A DNA stretch of 64,000 bases from Pontibacter sp. HSC-14F20 (GTDB lineage Bacteria > Bacteroidota > Bacteroidia > Cytophagales > Hymenobacteraceae): the NCBI RefSeq assembly GCF_019599265.1, contig NZ_JAHZTC010000001.1, forward strand, positions 1 through 64,000. Direction: 5' to 3'. The translations under genes were made by a program, and so were the position numbers. The notes under the pieces were generated by a model that made no database searches, had not been told where the DNA came from, and saw only the letters and a program-made list of their open reading frames with translations. This document shows positions 18,747 to 26,206 of the stretch, piece after piece; the first letter of the stretch is position 1; each line of letters starts with the position of its first letter.

Positions 18747-19072
18747 TTATACTTTAAAAGTATTCGTATTATCCAAGATTCACGCTATACTCGATAAAGA
18801 AAATTAACCTGAGGTTTCTGAGAAAGGAGATAGCTTATTCAAGGTTCTAAAATGTACAGCCGGATTATCCTGTATTAAAAAGAAGCCTTCAGTTTTGCTG
18901 AAGGCTTCTTTTTAATAGAACATAGCTGTGAGAGATCAAACAAAATTCCTTTTACTTACTCCCCCTAATGCAGAAAATTATTTACTTTCGTTTAAGTGTA
19001 TAATTAAGATCACGATGTAAATCTAAGTATAGGAAGGTCCGGAAATTAGTTGCAGACAAATTGAATTAGAGT
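18747..19072. other. Intergenic region with a terminator
   Basis: Contains the hairpin described at 18877-18913 and an AT-rich leader before the small Lys-rich ORF. I see no further gene. The left part may hold remains of the AraC gene's 5' end, too diverged to read. Confidence 0.4.
18877..18913. terminator. Intrinsic terminator hairpin
   Basis: AAAAAGAAGCCTTCAG faces CTGAAGGCTTCTTTTT around a 4-nt loop. T-runs on both strands make it bidirectional. Confidence 0.8.
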
Positions 19073-19231
19073 ATGAGTACCAGATCAAGTGACCAGCAGA
19101 AGAAGCAGCGGCAAAAAGAATTCAAGGAAAGGAAAGAACATCAGGAGCTCCTGAAAGCTGCGGCAAAAAAAGCAAAACGCGATTCATCTAGAAATGATGA
19201 AATTGATAAGGGGCCAAAAATAGAAGACTAG
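19073..19231 (+). CDS. Small lysine-rich protein of 52 residues
   Basis: ATG at 19073, TAG at 19229. The product is MSTRSSDQQKKQRQKEF and on, with 14 Lys and 6 Arg in 52 residues. It is strongly helical and hydrophilic throughout, likely a coiled helix or nucleic-acid-binding tail. Not recognised. It lies between two terminators, so it has its own transcription unit. A spurious ORF is possible, but the length, charge and isolation favour a real gene. Confidence 0.5.
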   Translation: MSTRSSDQQKKQRQKEFKERKEHQELLKAAAKKAKRDSSRNDEIDKGPKIED

Positions 19232-19345
19232 ACTTGTCTCTTTCTTTTTCAGCACACAGTGCAGTTACTTGCGCTGGCGAAGAAGTCTCCTTATAAAAAC
19301 AAGATTGGTAGACTGGAAAAGCTTTACCCGAGACCTAAAGTGCAT

Positions 19346-19382
19346 AAAAAAAGCCGCTGCAGGTATACCTGAAGCGGCTTTT
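19346..19382. terminator. Terminator of tRNA-Glu with a palindromic GGTATACC apex
   Basis: AGCCGCT/AGCGGCT stem, with CAGGTATACCTG at the apex and T-runs on both sides. On the minus strand it directly follows the tRNA, on the plus strand it follows the small Lys-rich ORF. Confidence 0.85.
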
Positions 19383-19385
19383 GAG

Positions 19386-19457
19386 TAGTCCGTAGGGGAA
19401 TCGAACCCCTGTTGCCAGAATGAAAATCTGGAGTCCTAACCCCTAGACGAACGGACC
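19386..19457 (-). tRNA. tRNA-Glu (anticodon TTC)
   Basis: On the minus strand a full cloverleaf reads from GGTCCGT to ACGGACT plus discriminator A. The anticodon stem CCAGA/TCTGG encloses the loop TTTTCAT, anticodon TTC. The T arm is CAGGGGTTCGATTCCCCT. The CCA end is not encoded. A terminator lies within 4 nt of the 3' end. Confidence 0.95.
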
Positions 19458-19655
19458 GTGCTACTGTATTGCGGGTGCAAATATACAAGTCGGTTTTTAG
19501 GAAGCAAAATTATTTTCAGAAAATTAATTTTAACTCTTTGTATAGACTTAAAAGCCACTTTCGGGCAGCCGGAGGGCGTTCTAAAGCGGGTAGTTTTTGC
19601 AAACTTCATCTTATCTTGTGCCGTTATACCTACATCAGTAAAAAAGATACATACT

Positions 19656-19931
19656 ATGTCAAAAAGAGCATTATATACGGGCGTAACGCCGGAAGCATAC
19701 AACGAACTGAAAAGCAAACTTCAGACCTACGGCATGAATTTGCAGGGCAATAGCGGGCGCATAAACGAGAAAGGCGTGAATGCCAACTTCAACTACGATC
19801 CAGATGCGAAGTCGCTCGAGATCAGTGACCTATCGGTGGGTTTTCCGGCCAGCATGATGATCAACGCCGACAGCCTGATGCAGCGCATGAACGAGATGAT
19901 TACTAAGTACGGAGGGCGTGCAGAGGGTTAA
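19656..19931 (+). CDS. Conserved hypothetical protein, 91 residues
   Basis: Start at the ATG at 19656 (MSKRALYTGVTPEAYNELK). The frame stays open upstream to 19458, but that part overlaps the tRNA and encodes no plausible protein. The protein is soluble, with an N-terminal helix and a beta-rich middle (VNANFNYDPDAKSLEISDL), then a helix SLMQRMNEMITKYGG. Not recognised. It could bind a partner through the beta sheet. The next gene follows by 75 nt on the same strand. Confidence 0.6.
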   Translation: MSKRALYTGVTPEAYNELKSKLQTYGMNLQGNSGRINEKGVNANFNYDPDAKSLEISDLSVGFPASMMINADSLMQRMNEMITKYGGRAEG

Positions 19932-20006
19932 GGCAAATCCTGACGCGGATAATGCCGTATAAGAAAACCACTTGAACTTAATACCTAAACGAAACCGAAA
20001 ATAACT

Positions 20007-20315
20007 ATGGAAAACGATAACAAGAGCAACCAGAATGCCGACAGTAGCAAACAAAGCCAGGGCAAGAAGGAACCAAGCGCTCTCAAACTCATGCAGCCAC
20101 ATGATATGTCTAAAACTGTGGAGTCGGCCATGCATGTATTTCAGGGTAAGCACGACAAACTGCCTGAACTGCTGCACGATGTAGGAAAACTGGTGTTGCA
20201 GGGCGCCCGCCGCATGAGCACGACACAGCTTATCCTGACAGCAGGGGCAGTAACCCTCGGTGCGGTGCTGGTAGCGAAATATGTGGCTGACCAGGATTTC
20301 GACTTCGAAGCCTAA
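20007..20315 (+). CDS. Hypothetical single-helix membrane protein, 102 residues
   Basis: A charged Gln/Asn/Ser-rich N-terminus (about 1-25) precedes a helix (AMHVFQGKHDKLPELLHDVG) and a C-terminal membrane helix LILTAGAVTLGAVLVAKYVA, ending in a short acidic tail. It is probably a tail-anchored inner-membrane protein. Not recognised. It is followed by a terminator. Confidence 0.6.
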   Translation: MENDNKSNQNADSSKQSQGKKEPSALKLMQPHDMSKTVESAMHVFQGKHDKLPELLHDVGKLVLQGARRMSTTQLILTAGAVTLGAVLVAKYVADQDFDFEA

Positions 20316-20340
20316 CAGGCTGCCTTTTGATAAAAGAGAG

Positions 20341-20371
20341 ACCCTTCACCTTAATTGTGAAGGGTTTTTTT
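20341..20371 (+). terminator. Intrinsic terminator
   Basis: ACCCTTCAC / GTGAAGGGT with a 6-nt loop and seven T, 25 nt after the 102-residue gene. Confidence 0.85.
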
Positions 20372-20467
20372 GTGCTTCCCCATTTCTGGTACGACCTTTG
20401 TAATTGAAGCCTATATAGCAAGTGGCTATATATACCCGAATCTTTCTAACTTTTTTAAATCAGAATT

Positions 20468-21178
20468 ATGAAAAAAGTATCCTTTATCGCCCTAATGTTT
20501 ATGCTGGCAGCCGTATTTCCGGTAGTGGCCCAGCAGCAGATTATGCCTCCGCTTATCAGCGTGAACGGAATAGGGGAGGTGAAGCTTGAACCGAATGAAG
20601 TTGTGATTAGCCTGGGAGTGGAGACGCGCGAGAAGACCCTGGACCAGGCACGCAAGCAAACTGATAAACAAGCCGCTGCTATTATCGCCTATTTGCGTAA
20701 GCAAGGCGTCGATGCTAAAGATATCCAGACCTCTTTTGTGAACCTGCAACCAATTTATGCCGGTACCGAGTTCGGAAAAGCACAGCCGGAGTTTTACATG
20801 GCCCAGAAAACGATGACCATCGTTATCAAAAAAATCAACAAGTTCGACGAGCTGTTGTCAGGTTTGTATGACAATGGTGTGAATCGCATCGATAACATTT
20901 ACTTCAGAGTGTCAGACATTGAAAAGCATCGTGCCGAGGCTCGTAAAAAGGCCGTAGCCGATGCCAAGCAAAAAGCCAATGCCCTGACAGCGGAGTTAGG
21001 GGCCAAAGTAGGCAAGGTATACTCCATCAACGAGCATACCTCCAACGGTTCGCCGCGCATGGGTTATGCAAAAATGTCGATGGACATGGAAATGGCACAG
21101 GGCGGTGGTCCGTCTATTGCCGGTGGGGAAGTGACTGTGACGTCTAATGTCAATGTAAGCTTCGTGATTGAGCAATAG
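20468..21178 (+). CDS. SIMPL-domain (DUF541, YggE-like) exported protein
   Basis: 236 residues with a signal peptide ending VVAQ (about 23). The SIMPL domain covers about 28-235: ISVNGIGEVKLEPNEVVISLGVE at the start, LDQARKQTD, then VNRIDNIYFRVSDIE and the final strand VTVTSNVNVSFVIEQ. It is an exported protein of the periplasm or outer membrane. YggE-like proteins are implicated in oxidative stress in some species, but the biochemical role is unknown. Confidence 0.88.
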   Translation: MKKVSFIALMFMLAAVFPVVAQQQIMPPLISVNGIGEVKLEPNEVVISLGVETREKTLDQARKQTDKQAAAIIAYLRKQGVDAKDIQTSFVNLQPIYAGTEFGKAQPEFYMAQKTMTIVIKKINKFDELLSGLYDNGVNRIDNIYFRVSDIEKHRAEARKKAVADAKQKANALTAELGAKVGKVYSINEHTSNGSPRMGYAKMSMDMEMAQGGGPSIAGGEVTVTSNVNVSFVIEQ

Positions 21179-21200
21179 CCAGTTCAGGTATAGAGAATCA

Positions 21201-21234
21201 AAAAGAGCTCCCCGGCATGTGCCAGGGAGCTCTT
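21201..21234. terminator. Bidirectional terminator
   Basis: AAGAGCTCCC / GGGAGCTCTT with a 13-nt loop, between convergent genes; short A and T tracts flank it. Confidence 0.8.
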
Positions 21235-21264
21235 CTTGATTTGATGCAGGTATAGCATTGGTAT

Positions 21265-22263
21265 TTAATTCTGCTTCTGAAAACGCTCTATCGGGTTGAA
21301 GTTGTGCTGATCATCCAGCAAAAAGCTAACCGGCTTGCCCGGATCTACCAATATCTCTTTTTCACGGATATCCCAGGGTTTGAGCATCTCCTCCAGCATG
21401 TGCGCATACGCCGTCATTTCCCAGGGGTTGAAAACCTCATTTGTTACATCATCTATAATGGTGTCGAGGGTGATATGCGTGTCTCCTGGCTTGAGTGGGC
21501 GCTCAAAATACTCGGGCACTACGTTAAAGATATAAGCCGCATAAAATACGCGCGCCTTAAACTCCGCCACTTGTATTGGGTGCAGTTGCTGTGATAGCGT
21601 GAGGCGGTAGAGTTTGCCGAGCGCTTTGCCGATAATGCCATTATCGAGGAGCGTGCACACGAGCACGACCGGACCCAGTTTGATACTGAAGGCCATAGTC
21701 GTCAGTTCATCCTGATACTCAAAAGGTAGCTCATCTTCTAGCGGGTTAACCTCCAGTATAAACAACGAGCAGGGCAGAAAATCAGAGAATTCTACCGGCA
21801 CTCGCATCGACTGCAGTACTTTAAAGAACTCACGGAATTTGCCGAGCATTTTTGGGTTTTCACTCACCGGATTCTGGGGCATAATCAGCGGGTCCGCCTC
21901 TTTGATCAGCTCGGTGATCAGGGTGCCATAATACATTTTACCGATCCACTGAAACAGTTTTTTAGGATCGAGCGCCTGCAGCCCGGCTATACCTTGCTCA
22001 GCGGCTTCAGCAATTTCCTTTTCGAGCGGAATAACGTGGTAGGTATGGCAGTGGTCACAGCAAGGGATAGTGAGTGCACCGTAAGTCGTGATGCTCTTGT
22101 CGAGCAGAAGCAGTTCCTTATCGCGCAGCTTATACCTGTCTTGCAGCCAGGTAGCAAAAACAGGCGTTCGGTTTTCGGGTTCGGTATGGGCTCCGCACAG
22201 AAAGCAGTGCTTGTCGCTGAACTGCATGTTCGGAAACGGGTCGTATAGTTTCAATTCCGTCAT
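21265..22263 (-). CDS. Unknown protein with a split CxxC zinc site, HNH-like spacing
   Basis: 332 residues from ATG 22263; the frame is open further upstream but no good start exists there. The N-terminal 75 residues hold CFLCG and, about 45 residues later, CCDHCHTYH, joined by TWLQDRY. This layout resembles HNH-type zinc sites, but the usual EH catalytic pair is replaced (NRTPVFATW), so nuclease activity is doubtful. The rest (about 80-332) is helical with no motif I know. A zinc-binding structural protein is the safest reading. Single gene, with a long repeat in its upstream region. Confidence 0.6.
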   Translation of the reverse strand: MTELKLYDPFPNMQFSDKHCFLCGAHTEPENRTPVFATWLQDRYKLRDKELLLLDKSITTYGALTIPCCDHCHTYHVIPLEKEIAEAAEQGIAGLQALDPKKLFQWIGKMYYGTLITELIKEADPLIMPQNPVSENPKMLGKFREFFKVLQSMRVPVEFSDFLPCSLFILEVNPLEDELPFEYQDELTTMAFSIKLGPVVLVCTLLDNGIIGKALGKLYRLTLSQQLHPIQVAEFKARVFYAAYIFNVVPEYFERPLKPGDTHITLDTIIDDVTNEVFNPWEMTAYAHMLEEMLKPWDIREKEILVDPGKPVSFLLDDQHNFNPIERFQKQN

Positions 22264-22427
22264 GATCGTGTCGTTTGAGGGTGCAAAGATACGAAGAAGT
22301 GCTTGCCACAATCAGGATTTTGAGGATAAAGAAGGATTAATGGGATTGATATTGTCTGAGAGTAGGGTACAGATCTTATAGTGAATTTCAGTACTGAATG
22401 TGTACAGGTATAGCTGCAGTTTCACGT

Positions 22428-22828
22428 GCACGGTTAACATTCCCCTGCCCCCTGCAAAGGAGGAATCTTAGCCGCTACTATATAGGTATAAGAAGCGTTG
22501 CAGTAACTGTCACGCGCCACTGGCAGGTATAGCAAAGGTAACTTGCCCCTTGAACTATGAAACAGATCACCTAAGCCAGGTGCACTTTTTGACGCTCCAC
22601 TGTTGGGGGTGAAGGGGTCCCCCTGTCAAGAGCGTTCAGCGAGTGGGGGTAGGGGCTCCCGATTTGTAGGGTCTTGATTTTTTTGCTTACTGGGGGTAGG
22701 GGCCCTCTATTTTTTCTTAATCGAGGGCCCCTATCCCCATCAAGGGAAAAAGTAAGGCCCGCCCGGCCAGGGCAAGCTATAAAACAACCAAGTTGCTATA
22801 CCTGCAAAAGCCGCTGCGTTAGCCAGCA
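22428..22828 (+). repeat. Long dispersed repeat, copy A (inverted relative to 52290-52626)
   Basis: About 240 bp here are near-identical to the reverse complement of 52386-52626, with weaker likeness continuing to 22828. It carries two copies of the octamer (one AGGTATAG, one CTATACCT) and a conserved GGAGGAATC, GCCACTGGCAGG and CACCTAAGCCAGGTG. Relative to copy B it has an extra segment of about 70 bp with a strong hairpin. No ORF is shared, so it is non-coding. It lies 58 nt from the RNase P RNA 3' end. Confidence 0.85.
22691..22739. repeat. 17-bp hairpin inside repeat copy A
   Basis: TGGGGGTAGGGGCCCTC at 22691-22707 pairs with GAGGGCCCCTATCCCCA at 22723-22739, one G-U pair only. The same word (GGGGGTAGGGGCTCC) also occurs once at 22652-22667, so the segment looks built by copying it twice. 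Copy B lacks this piece. Confidence 0.75.
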
Positions 22829-22885
22829 AAAAGGAAATAAGCGTAAAAGGAAGGATAGCTTCGAAATAGAAGTGAGAAAGAAAAA

Positions 22886-23344
22886 TTAACAGCAAGCCTG
22901 TAAGCCGGGTTCTGTCGTCAGGCCAAAGCCCAACGTCTTATCATTTATCTAGGCCTGCACTCGCGCGCAGGCTCCATCGACCTACCCACTGACATCGGAC
23001 GAGCAGCCCTTAGCCCCGCCGAAGCGAGACGCTGTCAGCCTATTTGGTCTTTCAACTCCTAAGGTTTACCCAGCCGGACTGGTCACCCAGCCGCTGGTGC
23101 GCTCTTACCGCACCTTTTCACCCTTACCCTTTTTCAGTAAACAGTTAGCAATAAGCAGTTACCAGAAAACTGATCCCACTTTATTGAGCCCTGTTGACTG
23201 TTAAGGGCGGTTATTTTCTGTGGCACTGGCTGTAGCTTTCCCGTCTCCAGGAAGGCCCCTTCCCGTTAGGAAGTAGGATGCTCTGCGTTGCCCGGACTTT
23301 CCTCTCCTCCCAGGCGGGAGCAGCGATAAGACGGCCTGCTGTTA
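22886..23344 (-). ncRNA. rnpB: RNase P RNA, bacterial type A
   Basis: On the minus strand the conserved core starts AACAGCAGGCCG and reads GGAGAGGAAAGTCCGGGCAA (CRI), CCAGTGCCACAGAAAATA, GGTAAGGGTGAAAAGGTG, GGTAAGAGCGCACCAGC and ends ACAGAACCCGGCTTACAG. The two ends pair as P1. It is the catalytic RNA that trims tRNA 5' ends. The P12 region (about 23140-23215) is enlarged by an AT-rich iterated word (CAGTAAACAGTTAGCAATAA), so the RNA is about 459 nt, longer than usual. Confidence 0.95.
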
Positions 23345-23359
23345 AGTTTTCTACACCTG

Positions 23360-23367
23360 CAAAAGTA
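23360..23367 (-). promoter_or_regulatory. rnpB promoter -7 element (TACTTTTG)
   Basis: On the minus strand, TACTTTTG matches TAnnTTTG about 15 nt before the RNA. An ATTG 19 nt upstream serves as the -33 box and lies within the left arm of the 27-bp inverted repeat. The same -7 sequence occurs at ffs and nupC. Confidence 0.65.
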
Positions 23368-23372
23368 CGAAA

Positions 23373-23482
23373 CAGTAAACAATGAACAATTATCAGTAAA
23401 CAAGAATCACAGATAAATAATTCTGATGCTGAATTCTCTGAGTTTATATGGGGACTTACTGATAATTGTTCATTGTTTACTG
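23373..23482. repeat. Exact 27-bp inverted repeat of AT-rich words
   Basis: Arms at 23373-23399 and 23456-23482 are exact reverse complements (arm begins CAGTAAACAATGAACAATTA). The right arm ends directly at the stop codon of the DUF2027/Smr gene. The words resemble those inserted in rnpB. Confidence 0.85.
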
Positions 23483-24442
23483 TTATCGCAGTCTTACCAA
23501 AGTAGCACCGTAGCCGAACTTTTCTTTCTTGGCATCTTCGAAGAAGCGGATACCCGGAGTACGGCTCAGGATTTTCTGAATTTCTTTGCGGAGTACACCG
23601 TTACCGGAGCCGTGTATGAAGACGATCTCATGCATGTTGGCGGCCATGGCGCGTTCCAGGGCATCCTGAAAGCGGTCCAGTTGCAGCTTCAGCATGGCGG
23701 TGTTGCTCATGCCGGCATGATCCTCAACCAACTTTTCGATGTGCAGATCTACTTCATGATCGGGTGCCTGTACCTTAATCTTTTCCTGTGCGGCTGGCTT
23801 TTCAGAAAGTTGTTCCTTTATCTTGTCAGTGTCAACTGTAACTGGTTTGGTATCGAGTTGAAAGAGGTAGGCTTCTTTGTTGAGTACCGGAGCGGTTTTC
23901 TTGCTCTTGTAGAAAGAATTGGCGCGGAACTGCACCTTCTTGGTAACCGGCTCAAACAGACCCGGAGCGCCATTGCGATGCTGCAAAAACTGCACGATCA
24001 ACGTTGGCCATTTCTCGAAATCTTTCATGTGAAAATGCGTCACCACACGGCTTGCCTTTGGAGCCAGTTTGTCGTTCTGCAAACCACGGTACTGATTATT
24101 GCGCTCTTCGCCAGATGTAAAAAGCACGTCGTAATCGGTGTTGTTCACAACGGTGGCGGCCAGTAACTCGTCTGATTGGTGCACCATGGCCAGGTAAATG
24201 CCTTTTTCGGCCAGCACCGGAGCAGCCGGTTCTTTGCGGGCTGCAGGCTTTGCATAGGCCTCCGGTTCGGTATTGCGGAAAGCCTTGGCTTCTTCCGGGG
24301 CAATTAGCACGATCTCCCTTCTGGAAACAGGTATAGTAAAGTCGTTGTCAATGGCGACTTCCACAATGTTATTTTCTAGTATGCGGGTGATGATGCCTTC
24401 CTCACGGCCCGACATTAGGCGCACGCGATCTCCTACGTTCAT
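23483..24442 (-). CDS. DUF2027/Smr-domain protein
   Basis: 319 residues from the ATG at 24442 (MNVGDRVRLMSG); an in-frame ATG 14 codons earlier is possible but MNVGDRV fits the family. The first 70 residues form a beta-barrel domain (EEGIITRILENNIVEVAID). The middle is a DUF2027 part (about 85-230). The C-terminus is an Smr domain (about 240-319) with DLHIEKL and the signature HGSGNGVLRKEI. Smr domains of MutS2 cut or bind nucleic acid, but this protein lacks the MutS ATPase. The gene is Bacteroidota-typical and poorly studied. Confidence 0.85.
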   Translation of the reverse strand: MNVGDRVRLMSGREEGIITRILENNIVEVAIDNDFTIPVSRREIVLIAPEEAKAFRNTEPEAYAKPAARKEPAAPVLAEKGIYLAMVHQSDELLAATVVNNTDYDVLFTSGEERNNQYRGLQNDKLAPKASRVVTHFHMKDFEKWPTLIVQFLQHRNGAPGLFEPVTKKVQFRANSFYKSKKTAPVLNKEAYLFQLDTKPVTVDTDKIKEQLSEKPAAQEKIKVQAPDHEVDLHIEKLVEDHAGMSNTAMLKLQLDRFQDALERAMAANMHEIVFIHGSGNGVLRKEIQKILSRTPGIRFFEDAKKEKFGYGATLVRLR

Positions 24443-24589
24443 ATTCTCGTTATTCGTTAATGGATGTTGGTTGGTCACAAGCATGTGACATGTGCCAAAG
24501 GTATAAAGCTTATGACTATACCTTATTATATAAGTACAGCCTGATTTTAATCAAAGATACGATTTGTGCGCCGGATTAATCATCCTGCT

Positions 24590-25495
24590 TTAGAAGTATA
24601 CCGGATGGAAGCTTAGTCCGTCGGCCCGGTTGTACTCCAGCGCCGGAGCCGGTATTTTGATGATACTGAGCAGGTATAGCGTGGTGTTGAGCACTTTACT
24701 GCGGCCTTTAAAATGCATCAGGTTGAGGTCGGGACTGAGATAGAACTGCCGGCGCGCATCAAAACCACGGGCCTTGTTCAGCTCCGGATCGTTGTATACC
24801 ATGCCCTCTGCGCCATAGCCGACCGCGATGCTCAGCCATTTGGGGTAATTGCTTTCTTCGCTCAGAAAATCTCCCACATTCACGGAGAGCCAATAGGTTT
24901 GCCCGTTGTAGTCTTTAAGCGCCTGCTCAGCCAAGGTATGGCCCAGCACATTTGGACGCTCCGCAGCATAAGGGGTGGTCCGGAAGGAGTATTTGGGCAT
25001 AATGCGCACCTCCCGCCAAGCTAGTTCCTGCGCCATAACCGCTGCCGAGCCTACCGTATTGGCAAAGGCATCGCCAACCGAAGCACCATAATCCGCCTGA
25101 AAACCGTCGAAGATCTCGATAGGAGTTTGTAGGATGATGCCCGTCAGGCCACCGTACAGGATCGCTTTTTTTTCGGGCACACCCGCCCAGCGGAGCAGGT
25201 CTATACCTGCCCGGCTCTGGTGGAAGGCGCCCCAGAAGTGACCGGCCTTATCCATTTGCTTCCATTGCCGGTTATCGTTGAAGAAGTGGAAACCAGTTTG
25301 CTCCTGATCTTGGTACCACGCTTTATTAAGAGAAACCAGCAGGCTCGTATAGCCCACCCCAAATCCGGTACCCAGCACCACCAGCCGCTTTTTGTTGACA
25401 ACGGTAGTGGCGGAGTCAGGTATAGCGGCACTGCCTGACAGCGGTTGCAGGAACGTTAGGGCGCAGAGCGAAAGAAGGAAAAGGTAATGGGACAT
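24590..25495 (-). CDS. DUF2279 exported protein
   Basis: 301 residues from ATG 25495; a TTG at 25513 is in frame but unlikely. The signal peptide ends near SGSAA. DUF2279 (YfiM-like) blocks are NKAWYQDQEQTGFHFFND, DKAGHFWGAF and GGLTGIILQTPIEIFDGF. It is predicted to lie in the outer membrane. The family role is unknown. A TATATTTG -7-like element precedes it. Confidence 0.8.
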   Translation of the reverse strand: MSHYLFLLSLCALTFLQPLSGSAAIPDSATTVVNKKRLVVLGTGFGVGYTSLLVSLNKAWYQDQEQTGFHFFNDNRQWKQMDKAGHFWGAFHQSRAGIDLLRWAGVPEKKAILYGGLTGIILQTPIEIFDGFQADYGASVGDAFANTVGSAAVMAQELAWREVRIMPKYSFRTTPYAAERPNVLGHTLAEQALKDYNGQTYWLSVNVGDFLSEESNYPKWLSIAVGYGAEGMVYNDPELNKARGFDARRQFYLSPDLNLMHFKGRSKVLNTTLYLLSIIKIPAPALEYNRADGLSFHPVYF

Positions 25496-26206
25496 GGCGC
25501 CAAATATACACAAGCCCGGCTACAATCGTGTCGATCTCCACATTTAGACCTTCGTTTAATCAAGATTTAATTTCCTTTTAACCTGCTTTTAATAGGTCCG
25601 CTACACCTTCGTTGCATTCCGAATTGGGTTTAAGAAACGAACTTTTGTAGGATTATTCGAAATTTGATAATGCTCAAGGTATAGAAGAAGATGCAGGAGA
25701 GGCACATGGGCCAGCGTAGCTGTTGATGCAGGAGAAAATCGGTATCGGGGCAGTTACAAAGGTTACAGAAGTACGGGAGCGCATATGCTTTTTTAGCGTG
25801 ATATACGAACCAGGCCAAGTAAGGCAGATCAGGTATAGCAATTGATTTTCTGATAAAAATAAAGTTTGGGTGTTTATTTGTTTGGTAGCGTTACTGTTCA
25901 ACAGTGGCGCTATTTTTTTTGCTTGCCGCCGGATCAATCTCTATATTAGTGTTTTACAATGTGTTGCGAACCCCTGAGAGGAAAAGTATAGGGAGGGCTC
26001 GTTTCTGCCTCGATTGCAGTATAACCTTATCCGGAAAAAGCCTGTATTAAGGGATGTTTTCAAAAGGGCAGGTCGCTTCATTTCCCATCTGCCATTCGTC
26101 TATACCTAGTTATTATAGTGTTGCTTGTACCGGTGGCGTATGGGGTTTTCCCTTTCGCCGTTTATCCATAAAATATAGTGCAGCTATACCTTACATCTCA
26201 CCTTGT
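25496..26206. other. Long leader before pyruvate carboxylase with an orphan terminator
   Basis: About 710 nt between the DUF2279 start and pyc. The left part should hold the DUF2279 promoter. A strong plus-strand terminator stands at 25886-25920 with no recognised gene before it; a 39-codon ORF (25726-25845, MQEKIGIGAVTKVTEVRE) precedes it and may or may not be real. Four copies of the octamer lie in the region. I recognise no known riboswitch. Confidence 0.45.
25886..25920 (+). terminator. Intrinsic terminator without an obvious upstream gene
   Basis: TAGCGTTACTG / CAGTGGCGCTA, a 5-nt loop and eight T. It would end a short transcript from about 25.5-25.88 kb, either a small RNA or a short peptide message. 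Confidence 0.75.

Noticed and set aside
19458..19655. Upstream start of the 91-residue protein
   Set aside because: It would run out of the tRNA gene and encode Cys/Phe-rich nonsense.
26054..26206. N-terminal extension of pyruvate carboxylase
   Set aside because: The extra 51 codons do not resemble the family; the start MKIKKVLVANRGE fits all homologues I know.
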